Of a stretch of 64,000 nt of DNA, positions 37,364-45,738 are shown piece after piece. The notes beneath the pieces were generated by a model. That model was given only the letters and a program-made list of their open reading frames with translations. It had not been told where the DNA came from and made no database searches. Source of the stretch: Sulfomarinibacter sp963741385 (GTDB lineage Bacteria > Acidobacteriota > Thermoanaerobaculia > Thermoanaerobaculales > Sulfomarinibacteraceae). Made by a program: the position numbers and the translations under genes. Location: contig CAVUHO010000003.1 of assembly GCA_963741385.1 (NCBI GenBank), forward strand, positions 372,001 to 436,000. The letters run 5' to 3'. Positions within the stretch are counted from its first letter, which is position 1; each line of letters opens with the position of its first letter.

Positions 37364-38023
37364 TCAGCCGTTGTCCTTCGAGGCCATCTTGACCTCGGTG
37401 TTGGCAGGCGCATCCGAGGAGGTCTCGGCGCCCTTGTCGCAATCGGCCTTGGCGCAGCTGGCACCGGCGGTCGTGGTCACGCTGGCGTAGGCCGCCTGGG
37501 CGGTCTTCTCACAACCGGTGGTGGCCAGAGTCTCGTTGTAGGTTGCCTGGGCGACCGCGTGGGTCGCTGCGGCGGTCGAGGACTTTTCGCAGCTGGTGGA
37601 GGCGTACACCGTGTCGTAGGCCGCCTTCTGAGCGGTCTTGGTACAGCCGGTTTCCGCATAGCTCTTGGCGTACACGTTCTCCGCCATGGTGTTGTTGTAT
37701 GCGGTCTGCGCGGTCTTGGTGCAGCCGGTCTCCTCGAGGGCCTTGGCGTACGCAGCCTTGGCGGCCGACGTTGCACACGTCGCCTCGTTGCTCGCCTGCT
37801 GTGCCGCAGCCTTTGCGCACGAAGCTCCGTCGTTGTCGGCCTGCTGTGCCGCAGCCTTTGCGCACGAAGCTCCGTCGTTGTCGGCCTGCTGTGCCGCAGC
37901 CTTCGCGCACGAAGCTCCGTCATTGCCGGCCTGCGCCGCCTGCTTGCCATCACATGCCACGGCCGGGTTGACCAGCAGGGTCACACAGGCCACGACTCCA
38001 AACACCAGGAATGCTTTCTTCAT
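37364..38023 (-). CDS. Secreted alanine/cysteine repeat protein, unknown function
   Basis: 219 residues from the ATG at 38023. A signal peptide (MKKAFLVFGVVACVTLLVNPAVA) is followed by three near-identical 15-residue repeats 'NDGASCAKAAAQQAD', then four or five longer, looser units carrying 'TGCTKTAQ' or 'TGCEKTAQ' and 'AxY' positions. There are about 12 Cys in the mature chain, spaced 15-30 residues apart, almost one per repeat, and very little hydrophobic core. It is probably exported and helical, forming either intermolecular disulfides or metal sites. It ends in a polar tail. No match to a known family is apparent to me. It has its own terminator, with a BtuB-like receptor gene upstream on the same strand ending at 38213. 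Confidence 0.75.
   Translation of the reverse strand: MKKAFLVFGVVACVTLLVNPAVACDGKQAAQAGNDGASCAKAAAQQADNDGASCAKAAAQQADNDGASCAKAAAQQASNEATCATSAAKAAYAKALEETGCTKTAQTAYNNTMAENVYAKSYAETGCTKTAQKAAYDTVYASTSCEKSSTAAATHAVAQATYNETLATTGCEKTAQAAYASVTTTAGASCAKADCDKGAETSSDAPANTEVKMASKDNG
37796..37930. repeat. 3 x 45 bp tandem repeat inside the Cys/Ala protein gene
   Basis: Three adjacent 45-bp units (37796-37840, 37841-37885, 37886-37930) encode the NDGASCAKAAAQQAD repeats. Units one and two are nearly identical at the DNA level and the third differs at a few positions, which points to recent duplication and possible length variation between strains. Confidence 0.9.
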
Positions 38024-38212
38024 CTTCTCGCTCCTTTCGTCTCGTGATCTCACTGCGAACATGATTCGCGATCTCAGTGACACTATACATGAACGTTAAC
38101 GCAAATATGAACCTGAAGTTTCAAAATTCGGTCAAACCGCCGACGGCCGTGCAGGGTGCACGCGCCTCCGACAGGTTCGGAGCTTCACGGCCGGACGAGA
38201 TCCACCAGGCCC

Positions 38213-40096
38213 CTACGGCCGTTTCTGCCGCCTCGCCAGGTTGTCGACGCCGAGCCTGAGACCGACGAGGTACTGCCGCCCGGGAGCGGGATAGCCGAGG
38301 ATTTCCTGGTAGTCGGCGTCCGCGACGTTGAGCACCCTGCCCGTGATCTCGACTCCGTTCCATACGGCGTAGGCGAGGGCGATGCTCGCAGTCGTGTAGC
38401 TGTCGGCCGTGGCCCGCTCGAATGTCACCGGGTCGACATCTTGCCGGGACCCCACGTAGACCACGTTGAGATCACCGTTGAGGCGTTTCGAAAAGGCGCC
38501 GTAGAGGGTCCATGAACCGCTCCACTCCGGCCGCCTGAGCAAGGGTTGGCCGAGATCGTCCTGGGTGTCGAGGTAGGTGGTCTGAAGAAACGACGCGCCC
38601 CTGCGCCAGAGGGGAAAATCCCACGAAAACTCGGCGCCGCGGATGGTGGCCGAACCGATGTTGGCGTTGGCGGAGGTGGCGAAATCGAACTCGATGAGGT
38701 TCTCGAGATCAGTGCTGAACGCGGTCACCTGCCACCTCGACTTGCGATTTTTGGTGGTGTAGGTGAGGCCGAAGTCAGTCGACTTCGAGGTCTCCGGCAG
38801 CAGGGCGGCATTGCCCGAAAAGGGAAAGTAGAGCTCGCCGAGCGACGGCGGACGGAAAGCCTCGCCGTAGCCCGCACGCACCTCGACCGTGTCGCTGAGC
38901 TTCCAGGAGAGATCGGCGCGGGGCGAGGTCTCCGAACCCCAGGGGGCGGAGTCGTCCCACCGCACACCGAGCAGAAGCCGCACCGCGGAGCTCATGTTCC
39001 ACACGTCCTGGGCAAAGAAGCTGGTGACGTCGACTGTCTCCCGGTCGAGAGTGGTGCCGTAATTCGAGACATCAGAGACCTCCTCCTGCCGCCACTCGCC
39101 GCCCCAGCTGAACAAGTGTTTGGTAAAGCGGTGGTTGCTGGCGAGGCGCGTTTGGGTGGAGGTGGTTTCGGTGTTCGAATACGTGAAGTAGGGGTCGTCG
39201 GGGTCTGAGAAGTCGAAACTGCCATCCACGGACGCCCCGGTGAACTCGACATTCCACGAGTCGCTGAAGAAGATGTTGATGGGAATGGCCACCAGGGTCT
39301 GCCGGCTGTTCTGCCGGCGGTCCGGCGTCGGGCTGCCCGGTGCGGAGTAGGGGATCCCGGTCTCGCCCTCGAGGTCCTGGACGATGACGCCGATGCGGCT
39401 GCCGCGGTCGCCGAACTTCCAGCCGGCGGCGACCAGGATTTGAGTCGTCGAGAAGTCGGAGTTTTCCAGGCTGCCGTCGCTCTGGCCGTCGAACCCCGAG
39501 GCATAGATGTCGAACGTCTCGCCGCCCCAGCCGATGTCGGCCTCCAGCCGCTGCCATCCGTCGCTCCCGCCCTCGCCGAAGAAGCGGCCATTGAAACCGG
39601 AGCGCGACCGGGCCGGGATGAGATTGATGACGCCGCCGACCGCGTCGGCGCCCCACAGCGCCGAGTAGGGTCCGCGTGCGACTTCGACCTGGCTCAGCCC
39701 GGTGGTTGAGAGCCGGCTCCAGTCGAAACCGCCGAAATAGGGCGAGTTGAGGCGGACCCCGTCGAGCATGACGAGGGTCTGGTTGGAGCCGGTGCCGCGG
39801 GTGAAGACCGAGGTCACCTTGCCCTGGTCGCCCGACCCCACAACGGTCAGCCCGGGAACCCGGCGCAGCATCTCGGCCACCGATCCGGCCTGGGCGTCGT
39901 CGATCTCGTCGCGGGTGATCACCGTGACCGCGGTCGGAGCTTCCTCGACATCGGTCTCGACTCCCGTGGCGGTGACCGTCACCTCGCCGGTGAATGGTTG
40001 TGCCGGTTGGTTCGGCGGGTACTGGGCCCACGACTGCGCCGCCGACAGGGCGATGATGAAAAATACCTGGACAAGGAAAAGACACCGTTCGGACAT
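38213..40096 (-). CDS. btuB: TonB-dependent outer-membrane receptor, BtuB-like
   Basis: About 627 residues from the ATG at 40096 (ribosome binding site GGGAGG). A signal peptide (LFLVQVFFIIALSAAQSWA) is followed by a TonB-box-like 'EVTVTATG' near the mature N-terminus, then the plug domain 'APTAVTVITRDEIDDAQAGSVAEMLRRVPG' in two parts with 'VFTRGTGSNQTLVMLDGVRLN' and 'YSALWGADAVGGVINLI'. A 22-strand barrel follows with 'FRPPSLGELYFPFSGNAAL'. The cobalamin riboswitch directly upstream identifies corrinoids as the likely cargo. No BtuCDF or ExbB/ExbD genes are in the window. Confidence 0.9.
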   Translation of the reverse strand: MSERCLFLVQVFFIIALSAAQSWAQYPPNQPAQPFTGEVTVTATGVETDVEEAPTAVTVITRDEIDDAQAGSVAEMLRRVPGLTVVGSGDQGKVTSVFTRGTGSNQTLVMLDGVRLNSPYFGGFDWSRLSTTGLSQVEVARGPYSALWGADAVGGVINLIPARSRSGFNGRFFGEGGSDGWQRLEADIGWGGETFDIYASGFDGQSDGSLENSDFSTTQILVAAGWKFGDRGSRIGVIVQDLEGETGIPYSAPGSPTPDRRQNSRQTLVAIPINIFFSDSWNVEFTGASVDGSFDFSDPDDPYFTYSNTETTSTQTRLASNHRFTKHLFSWGGEWRQEEVSDVSNYGTTLDRETVDVTSFFAQDVWNMSSAVRLLLGVRWDDSAPWGSETSPRADLSWKLSDTVEVRAGYGEAFRPPSLGELYFPFSGNAALLPETSKSTDFGLTYTTKNRKSRWQVTAFSTDLENLIEFDFATSANANIGSATIRGAEFSWDFPLWRRGASFLQTTYLDTQDDLGQPLLRRPEWSGSWTLYGAFSKRLNGDLNVVYVGSRQDVDPVTFERATADSYTTASIALAYAVWNGVEITGRVLNVADADYQEILGYPAPGRQYLVGLRLGVDNLARRQKRP

Positions 40097-40125
40097 GTGA
40101 AACCTCCCGTTCCTTTGCATTCAGA

Positions 40126-40315
40126 GCGGCAGGTCTCCTGGCTCCCGGATCAGCCGCAACCGTTCGCCTTCCCAACCGATGGGCCCTCGCAGACCTTCTC
40201 GATCAGTGGCTGGAAGGGCCGACAATCGACCCGTCCGTGAACGGTGCGTCCCCGGTTACAGTGGCGGGGGCCGCGCCGGATTCTCACCGGCTTCCCTCGG
40301 GCACTTCATGGTGAC
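40126..40315 (-). promoter_or_regulatory. Cobalamin (B12) riboswitch
   Basis: On the minus strand, starting near 40312, the leader reads the conserved core: AGGGAAgCCGGTGAGAATCC-type P3/P4, then the GCCACTGTAA loop near 40258-40267. The B12-box side GCCAGGAGACCTGCC lies at 40128-40142, about 30 bases before the btuB-like ATG. The order and spacing match the Rfam cobalamin aptamer. High adenosylcobalamin should repress translation or transcription of the receptor gene. Confidence 0.93.
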
Positions 40316-40416
40316 CGCTCTGTCCCGGCGACCGTACGCGCACCCGGAGGTGGCGTCAAGGTCGCGGAAGGGTACGCCGTCGCCGTACGCAGCACGCGGC
40401 TCGTATCAGCGGGCGC

Positions 40417-40451
40417 TTCCCGTGAGGTGCCAGGCTGAAGCCATGCACCTC
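40417..40451. repeat. Minimal scaffold element with short stem
   Basis: The boundary TTCCCGTGAGGTGCC (40417-40431) is followed only by AGGCTGAAGCC and ATGCACC, giving GGTGC/GCACC and GGCT/AGCC pairs, and then CCGCCGCACGCGG. It is a stem-shortened relative of the adjacent 121-bp units, standing between the riboswitch and the tandem array. Confidence 0.55.
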
Positions 40452-40810
40452 CGCCGCACGCGGCACGTTTCCGCACGCGCTTCCCGTGCGGAGCCACCCT
40501 CAACATTGTTGGCCCGAGACTCCCTACCGCCGTGGATGATCGTGCGCCCAACAATGTTGAAAATGACACCGCCGCCGCACGCGGCACGTTTCCGAACGCG
40601 CTTCCCGGGCGGAGCCACCCTCAACATTGTTGGCCCGAGACTCCCTGCCGACGTGGATGATCGTGCGCCCAACAATGTTGAAAATGGCACCGCCGCCGCA
40701 CGCGGCACGTTTCCGCACGCGCTTCCCGGGCGGAGCCACCCTCAACATTGTTGGCCCGAGACTCCCTGCCGACGTGGATGATCGTGCGCCCAACAATGTT
40801 GAAAATGGCA
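40448..40810. repeat. Three tandem 121-bp hairpin units
   Basis: Three head-to-tail units of exactly 121 bp (starts 40448, 40569, 40690) differ at only a handful of positions. Each contains CCGCCGCACGCGGCACGTTT, TTCCCGnGCGGAGCC, the left arm TCAACATTGTTGG (40500, 40621, 40742), the loop CCGAGACTCCCTnCCG...GTGCG and the right arm CCAACAATGTTGA. A fourth, truncated unit begins at 40811. There are no spacers, so this is not CRISPR. Confidence 0.93.
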
Positions 40811-40912
40811 CCGCCGCCGCACGCGGTCCCACCCGCCCTGAGCACTCGAGCATTCAGTTCGGTGGGAGGGTGGGCGGGAAATCCGAAATCCGAAATCCGA
40901 AATCCGAAATGG
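40811..40912. repeat. Truncated unit, GC hairpin and heptamer array
   Basis: The fourth CCGCCGCACGCGG continues into CCCACCCGCCCTGAGCACTC, then GGTGGGAGGGTGGGCGGG and four to five AAATCCG heptamers (about 40879-40910). It ends 16 bp before the polA stop codon. The pyrimidine- and purine-rich blocks can pair. Confidence 0.75.
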
Positions 40913-40927
40913 GCGGGTGGGTGGACC

Positions 40928-43601
40928 TCAGTGCGCCTCGTCCCAGTTGCGCCCGGTCCCGAGGTCGACCACCAGCGGCACGGAGAGCTCCATCGCCGTA
41001 CACATCTCGTGGCGCACCATCTCGCCAACCTCCTCGGCGAGGTTTTCGTCCACCTCGAGCAGGAGCTCGTCGTGGACCTGGAGCAGCAGCAGTTGGCCGG
41101 GGTACTCCCCGCGGAGCCGTCGATCGACCGTCAGCATGGCCTTCTTGATGAGGTCGGCGGCGCTGCCCTGAACCGGCGTGTTGACCGCGACCCTTTCGGC
41201 GGCCGAACGCGCCGCGAAATTCCCGCTCGCGAGATCGGGAACCGGTCTCCTGCGGCCCATCAAGGTCTGCACATAGCCGAGTTCGGCGGCCTGGGCGAGG
41301 GTCCGCTGCCGGTAGTCCTCGATCTCCGGGAAGCGTTCTTTGTAGCGGGCGATGTAGTTGGCGGCCTCGGCCCTGGAGATCCGCTGGGTCTGGGCGAGAC
41401 CGAACGCGCTCTGGCCGTAGATGATGCCGAAGTTGACCGCCTTGGCGATGCCCCGCATCCCTCGGGTGACCTTTTCGGAAGGGACGCCGAAGAGGCCGGC
41501 TGCGGTCTCGGCATGAACGTCGGCTCCGCGGGCGAAGGCGTCGGCGAAGCCGCCGGTCCCACCGCACAGGTGCGCGAGGATCCGGAGCTCCACCTGCGAG
41601 TAGTCGGCCCCGAGGAGCACCCGCCCGGGCGGCGCCACGAAGGCGGTGCGGATGCGGCGACCTTCCGGGGTGCGGATCGGGATGTTCTGCAGGTTGGGGT
41701 CGGTGGAGGCGAGCCGGCCGGTGGCGGCGGTGGTTTGCGAGTAGTGGGTGTGGATGCGGCCGGTTTCCGGGTCGATGAGACCGGGCAGCGGGTCGACATA
41801 GGTGTTCTTGAGCTTGACCAGCGACCGGTAATCGAGGATCGCCTGCGGCAGCGGGTGGTGGACCGTGAGCTCGAGCAGCACAGTCTCGTTGGTGGAGGCG
41901 CCGGTCTTGGTTTTTTTGATCACCGGCAGCCCGAGCTTTTCGAACAGGATCTCCCGCAGCTGGACGACCGAACCGATGTTGAACTCCTCGCCGGCGGCCT
42001 CGAAGCACCTTTTCTGGGCGTCGGCGATACCGGCCGTCAGCTCGACCGACAGTTCTTCAAGGACGGTGCGATCCACGGTGATGCCGTTTGTCTCCATCCG
42101 CGCGAGCACCGGTATGAGGGGCAGCTCGAGCTCCCGGTACAACGATTCCATGCCCTGCTCCTCGACCAGCGGCGTCAGCTTGTTGTCGAGCAGCCAGGTC
42201 ACGTGGGCGTCCTCGGCGGCGTAGTCCCGTGCCGAAGCCGTGAGGACCTCCGCAAAGCTCGTCTGCCCGCCGGCGGTCTCGGCGTAGGAGATCATCTTGT
42301 GGTTGAGGTGGATCAGCGCCAGGTCGTCGAGCTTGTGAGACCGGCGATCCGGGCTCAGGAGATAGTCGGCGAGCAGGGTGTCACCGTCGATCCCGCGAAT
42401 CTCGACCCCGTGTCTGGCGAGCACCTTGAGGTCGTACTTCAGGTGCTGTCCGGTCTTGCCCTTGCCCGGGTCCTCGATGATCGGCCCGAGGACCTTGCGG
42501 GCCTGCTCCCAGTCGAGTTGGGTCTCTCCGGTCGAGTGGCCCACCGGCACGTACCAGGCCACGTCGTCGTCGCAGCAGAAGGACAGACCGACCAGGTCGG
42601 CGATCAGGGCGTTGAGCGAGGTGGTCTCGGTGTCGATGGCGAAACGCGGGGCCGCGGCGAGGGTCGAGCGCAGCTCCTCGAGCCCGGCCGCTGTGTCGGC
42701 GAGGCGATAGGCGCTGCGGTCGACGGATCTCCATCGCACCGCCGAACTCCTTGAGCAGGGAGCGGAACTCGAGCTCGCCGAAGAGCTCCTGGGCCCGGTC
42801 CTCGGGGGGAGGAAAGTCAAGCTTGAGTGCTTCGAGACTCACCTCCACCGGGGCATCGATTCGGATGGTAGCGAGGTCCTTGGAAAGATAGGCGTTGTCG
42901 CGGCTCGCCTCGAGCTTGGATCTGGTGCCGGGCGGCGTCACGTCTTCGAGGTGGGCGTAGATGTCGTCGAGCCCTTTCCATCGTGCCAACAGGGCCTTGA
43001 CGCCCTTCTCGCCGATCCCCTTGACGCCCGGGATGTTGTCCGACGAGTCGCCCCAGATGCCGAGCGCGTCGGGGACCTGTTCGGGCGCGCAACCGAACTT
43101 TTCCTCCACTTCGGGGTAAGAGATCCGGCGGTCCTTCATCGAATCGAAAAGGGTGACATTGTCGTTCACCAGCTGCATCAGGTCCTTGTCGGAGGTCACC
43201 AGCACCACGTCAAGCTCGTTCTCGTGGCGGCGGGCGAGGGTGCCCATGACGTCGTCGGCCTCGAAGTCGTCGAGACACAGATAGGGCACCCCGAAGGCCT
43301 CGGCGACCCGGGCGAAGTACGGCATCTGGGCGCGCAGCGCATCCGGCATGTCGGGGCGGGTGCCCTTGTAGTCGGGGAAGACCCGGTCGCGGAAGGTGCC
43401 GCCCCTGGGGTCCCACGCGATGGCCAGATAGTCCGGCTTCTCGTCGCGGATGAGCTTGAGCAGCATGTTGGTAAAGCCGAACAGCGCGTTGGTGGGCAGC
43501 CCCTGCGAGTTGGTCATCCCGCCGATGGCGAAGAACGCCCGGAAGGCCATGTTGGGCCCGTCGATCAGGTACAGCTTCTTGCGTTGTTTGGAGTCGTTCA
43601 T
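40928..43601 (-). CDS. polA: DNA polymerase I, one frame disruption
   Basis: The N-terminal 5'-3' exonuclease is intact: 'LYLIDGPNMAFRAFFAI', 'DFEADDVMGTLA', 'SDKDLMQLV' and 'GIWGDSSDNIPGVKGIGEKG'. The 3'-5' exonuclease keeps its first motif, 'FAIDTETTSLNALI'. The polymerase domain has motif A 'LLGADYSQVELRILAHL', motif B 'RGIAKAVNFGIIYG' and motif C 'LQVHDELLLEV'. Frame changes near 42725, between 'EFGGAMEI' and 'VDRSAYRLAD', where one extra base (GG for G on the plus strand) explains it. Corrected length is 890 codons, normal for PolA. It fills gaps and removes RNA primers. The end lies next to repeats, and the start is 109 bp from a hairpin element. Confidence 0.92.
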
Positions 43602-43624
43602 GGCGACAGTGTAACCGTTTCAGA

Positions 43625-43880
43625 GCGCGCTTCCCGGGAGGAGCCCGGCCTTCAATCGCCGTTGGTGGCGGGCCGTCTTTCCCGACGCCCCTCCCGAGAG
43701 GAGCCACCCTTGACATTGTTCGCCCGACGGATCGCGCCGGGGTGTATGACGGTGCATCGAACAATGTCAAAAGTGGCACCTCCGCCGCACGCGGTTCCAC
43801 CCACCCTGAGCACTCGGATGTTTCCCCTCGGTGGGGGGGCGGATGGGAATTCCGAAATCCGAAATCCGAAATCCGAAATG
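43625..43880. repeat. Two scaffold hairpins plus GC tract and heptamers
   Basis: Boundaries TTCCCGGGAGGAGCC (43629) and TCCCGAGAGGAGCC (43693) open two elements. The first has a GC stem (CGGCC.../GGGCCG). The second has the perfect arms TTGACATTGTTCG (43710-43722) and CGAACAATGTCAA (43758-43770), then GTGGCACC, CCGCCGCACGCGG, the CCCTGAGCACTC module, a G-rich tract and AAATCCG heptamers (about 43847-43878). It fills the divergent gap between polA and aspA. Confidence 0.8.
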
Positions 43881-43939
43881 AGCGGGTGGATGGTTGGCCT
43901 CGTGTTATAAGGCTTGCAGTCGAGAGGGGAGACCGCATC

Positions 43940-45353
43940 ATGGCCGAGATCCGGGTCGAGCACGATCTTCTGGGCGAGAGAGAGGTCCCCGCGGAGCGCC
44001 TACTACGGCATCCAGACGGTGCGCGCGATCGACAACTTCCACATCACCGGAGTGCCGATCAGCCAGTACCCGGAGCTCATCCGCGCGCTGGCCATGATCA
44101 AGCTCGCCGCCGCCCGCGCCAACCACGATTGCGGCAAGCTGAACGACGAGATCCTGCGCGGCATCGAGGGCGCCTGCTCGGAGATCATCGACGGCGCCCT
44201 CCACGACCAGTTCCCGGTAGACGTGATCCAGGGCGGCGCCGGCACCTCGACCAACATGAACGCCAACGAGGTCATCGCCAACCGCGCCCTCGAGCTGATG
44301 GGCCACGCCAAGGGCGAGTACCGCTTCTGCGATCCGCACGATCACGTCAACCGGTCGCAGTCCACCAACGACGCCTACCCGAGCGCACTGCACGTGGCGA
44401 TCGCCCTCGGCAACACCCTGCTCATCGAAGAGCTTGCCGCCCTGGTGGCGGCCCTCCGCGACAAGGGCGGGGAGTTCGCGGGCGTGCTCAAGATGGGCCG
44501 CACGCAGTTGCAGGACGCGGTGCCGATGACCCTCGGCCAGGAGTTCGATGCGTGGGCGGAAAGCCTGGAGAACGAGATCACCGCGTTGTCGGAGGCGGAG
44601 GAGGTCCTGCTCGAGGTCAACATGGGAGGGACCGCGATCGGCACCGGGATCAACGCCCCAGAGGGCTACGCCGAACGCTGCGTCGAGCACCTGGTCGCGA
44701 TCACCGGGAAAGAGATCCGCCTCGCGCCGGATCTGGTCGAGGCGACCCAGGACACCCAGCCCTTCGTGCACTACTCGTCCTGTCAGAAAAGCCTCGCCAT
44801 CAAGCTGTCGAAGATCTGCAACGATCTCCGGCTGTTGTCCTCGGGGCCCCGCGCCGGACTCAACGAGATCAACCTGCCGCGGATGCAGCCGGGTTCGTCG
44901 ATCATGCCCGGCAAGGTCAACCCGGTCATCCCCGAGGTGGTCAACCAGGTCTGCTTCCGGGCGATCGGCAATGACCTCGCGGTGACCCTGGCCGCGGAGG
45001 CCGGCCAGCTCCAGCTCAACGTCATGGAGCCGGTGATCGCCGATTGCATCATCGAGTCCCAGACCATGTTCATGAACGCGGCGAGCACTCTTCGCGTCCA
45101 CTGCATCATCGGCATCACCGCCAACGAGGACGTGTGCCGCGAGTACATCGAGCGCAGCATCGGCGTGGTGACGGCGCTCAACCCGGTGCTCGGCTACGAC
45201 GTCACCACCGAGCTCGCCAAGGAGGCCCTCGCCACCAATCGCGGCATCGTCGAGCTGGTACGGGAGAAGAAGCTCCTGTCCGAGGAGGAGATTGCGGCCG
45301 TCATGGACCCCGCCAGCATGATCGGGACCCGCCGCAGCCGCCACCGGTCGTAA
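43940..45353 (+). CDS. aspA: Aspartate ammonia-lyase, one frame disruption
   Basis: The start at 43940 ('MAEIRVEHDLLGEREVPAE', ribosome binding site GAGGGGA) reads into a different frame near 43997. One extra C there explains the switch to 'AYYGIQTVRAIDNFHIT'. The rest is a typical aspartase: 'QGGAGTSTNMNANEVIANRA', 'VNRSQSTNDAYPSA', 'GRTQLQDAVPMTLGQEF', 'GTAIGTGINAPEGYAER' and the superfamily signature 'GSSIMPGKVNPV'. Corrected length is 470 codons, as expected. It releases ammonia from aspartate to form fumarate; fumarase is the main alternative, but the signature region is closer to AspA. Confidence 0.9.
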
Positions 45354-45392
45354 ACCGGTGCCGAGAGGCCGCTGCACGCCGCCCACCCACCC

Positions 45393-45462
45393 GGCAGCCG
45401 GGACGGCTGCCCCACAACCGCTCCGGAATCGGGTTCCTTGTGGGGCACGCGTCTCGCGTGCC
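45393..45462. repeat. Double-hairpin palindrome, second copy (permuted)
   Basis: GGCAGCCG-GGA-CGGCTGCC (45393-45411) is followed by CCACAA (45412-45417), a 20-nt spacer, TTGTGG (45438-45443) and GGCACGCG-TCT-CGCGTGCC (45444-45462). The parts are those of 34001-34054 but inside out, as if two neighbouring copies had lost their outer halves. It lies downstream of aspA. Confidence 0.7.
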
Positions 45463-45585
45463 GGACGAGCGGACGTGACGTTCATTCGTCGAGGTGTCGA
45501 ACGTTGGGCCCTTGCCGTTCACAGCGCATCTGAAGGTGACCCGGACCAACCCTGCTTCGGACCATCCGATCGAACCTCGCCTAAG

Positions 45586-45716
45586 CTGTCATCCCGACCG
45601 AAGGCCCGGAGGGCCGAAGCGGAGGGACCTGTGGGCCAGTTTGTGAAATTTGTCTTCTACGGCCCCTTCCCGGATCCCTCCACTCGCTCACGCCGTTCGT
45701 TCGGTCGGGATGACAG
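45586..45716. repeat. 131-bp element with 17-bp perfect terminal inverted repeats
   Basis: CTGTCATCCCGACCGAA (45586-45602) and its exact reverse complement (45700-45716) bound a short element with an internal GGCCC/GGGCC palindrome and a GGAGGGA...TCCCTCC pair. A related element is at 59521-59646. No ORF or transposase is present. It starts just beyond the corrected stop (45739) of the converging GT-C gene. Confidence 0.85.
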
Positions 45717-45738
45717 GAGGGTGATCGGCGGGTGCCGG

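Noticed and set aside
40448..40810. CRISPR array
   Set aside because: Units are 121 bp, contiguous and without unique spacers, and no cas gene is present.
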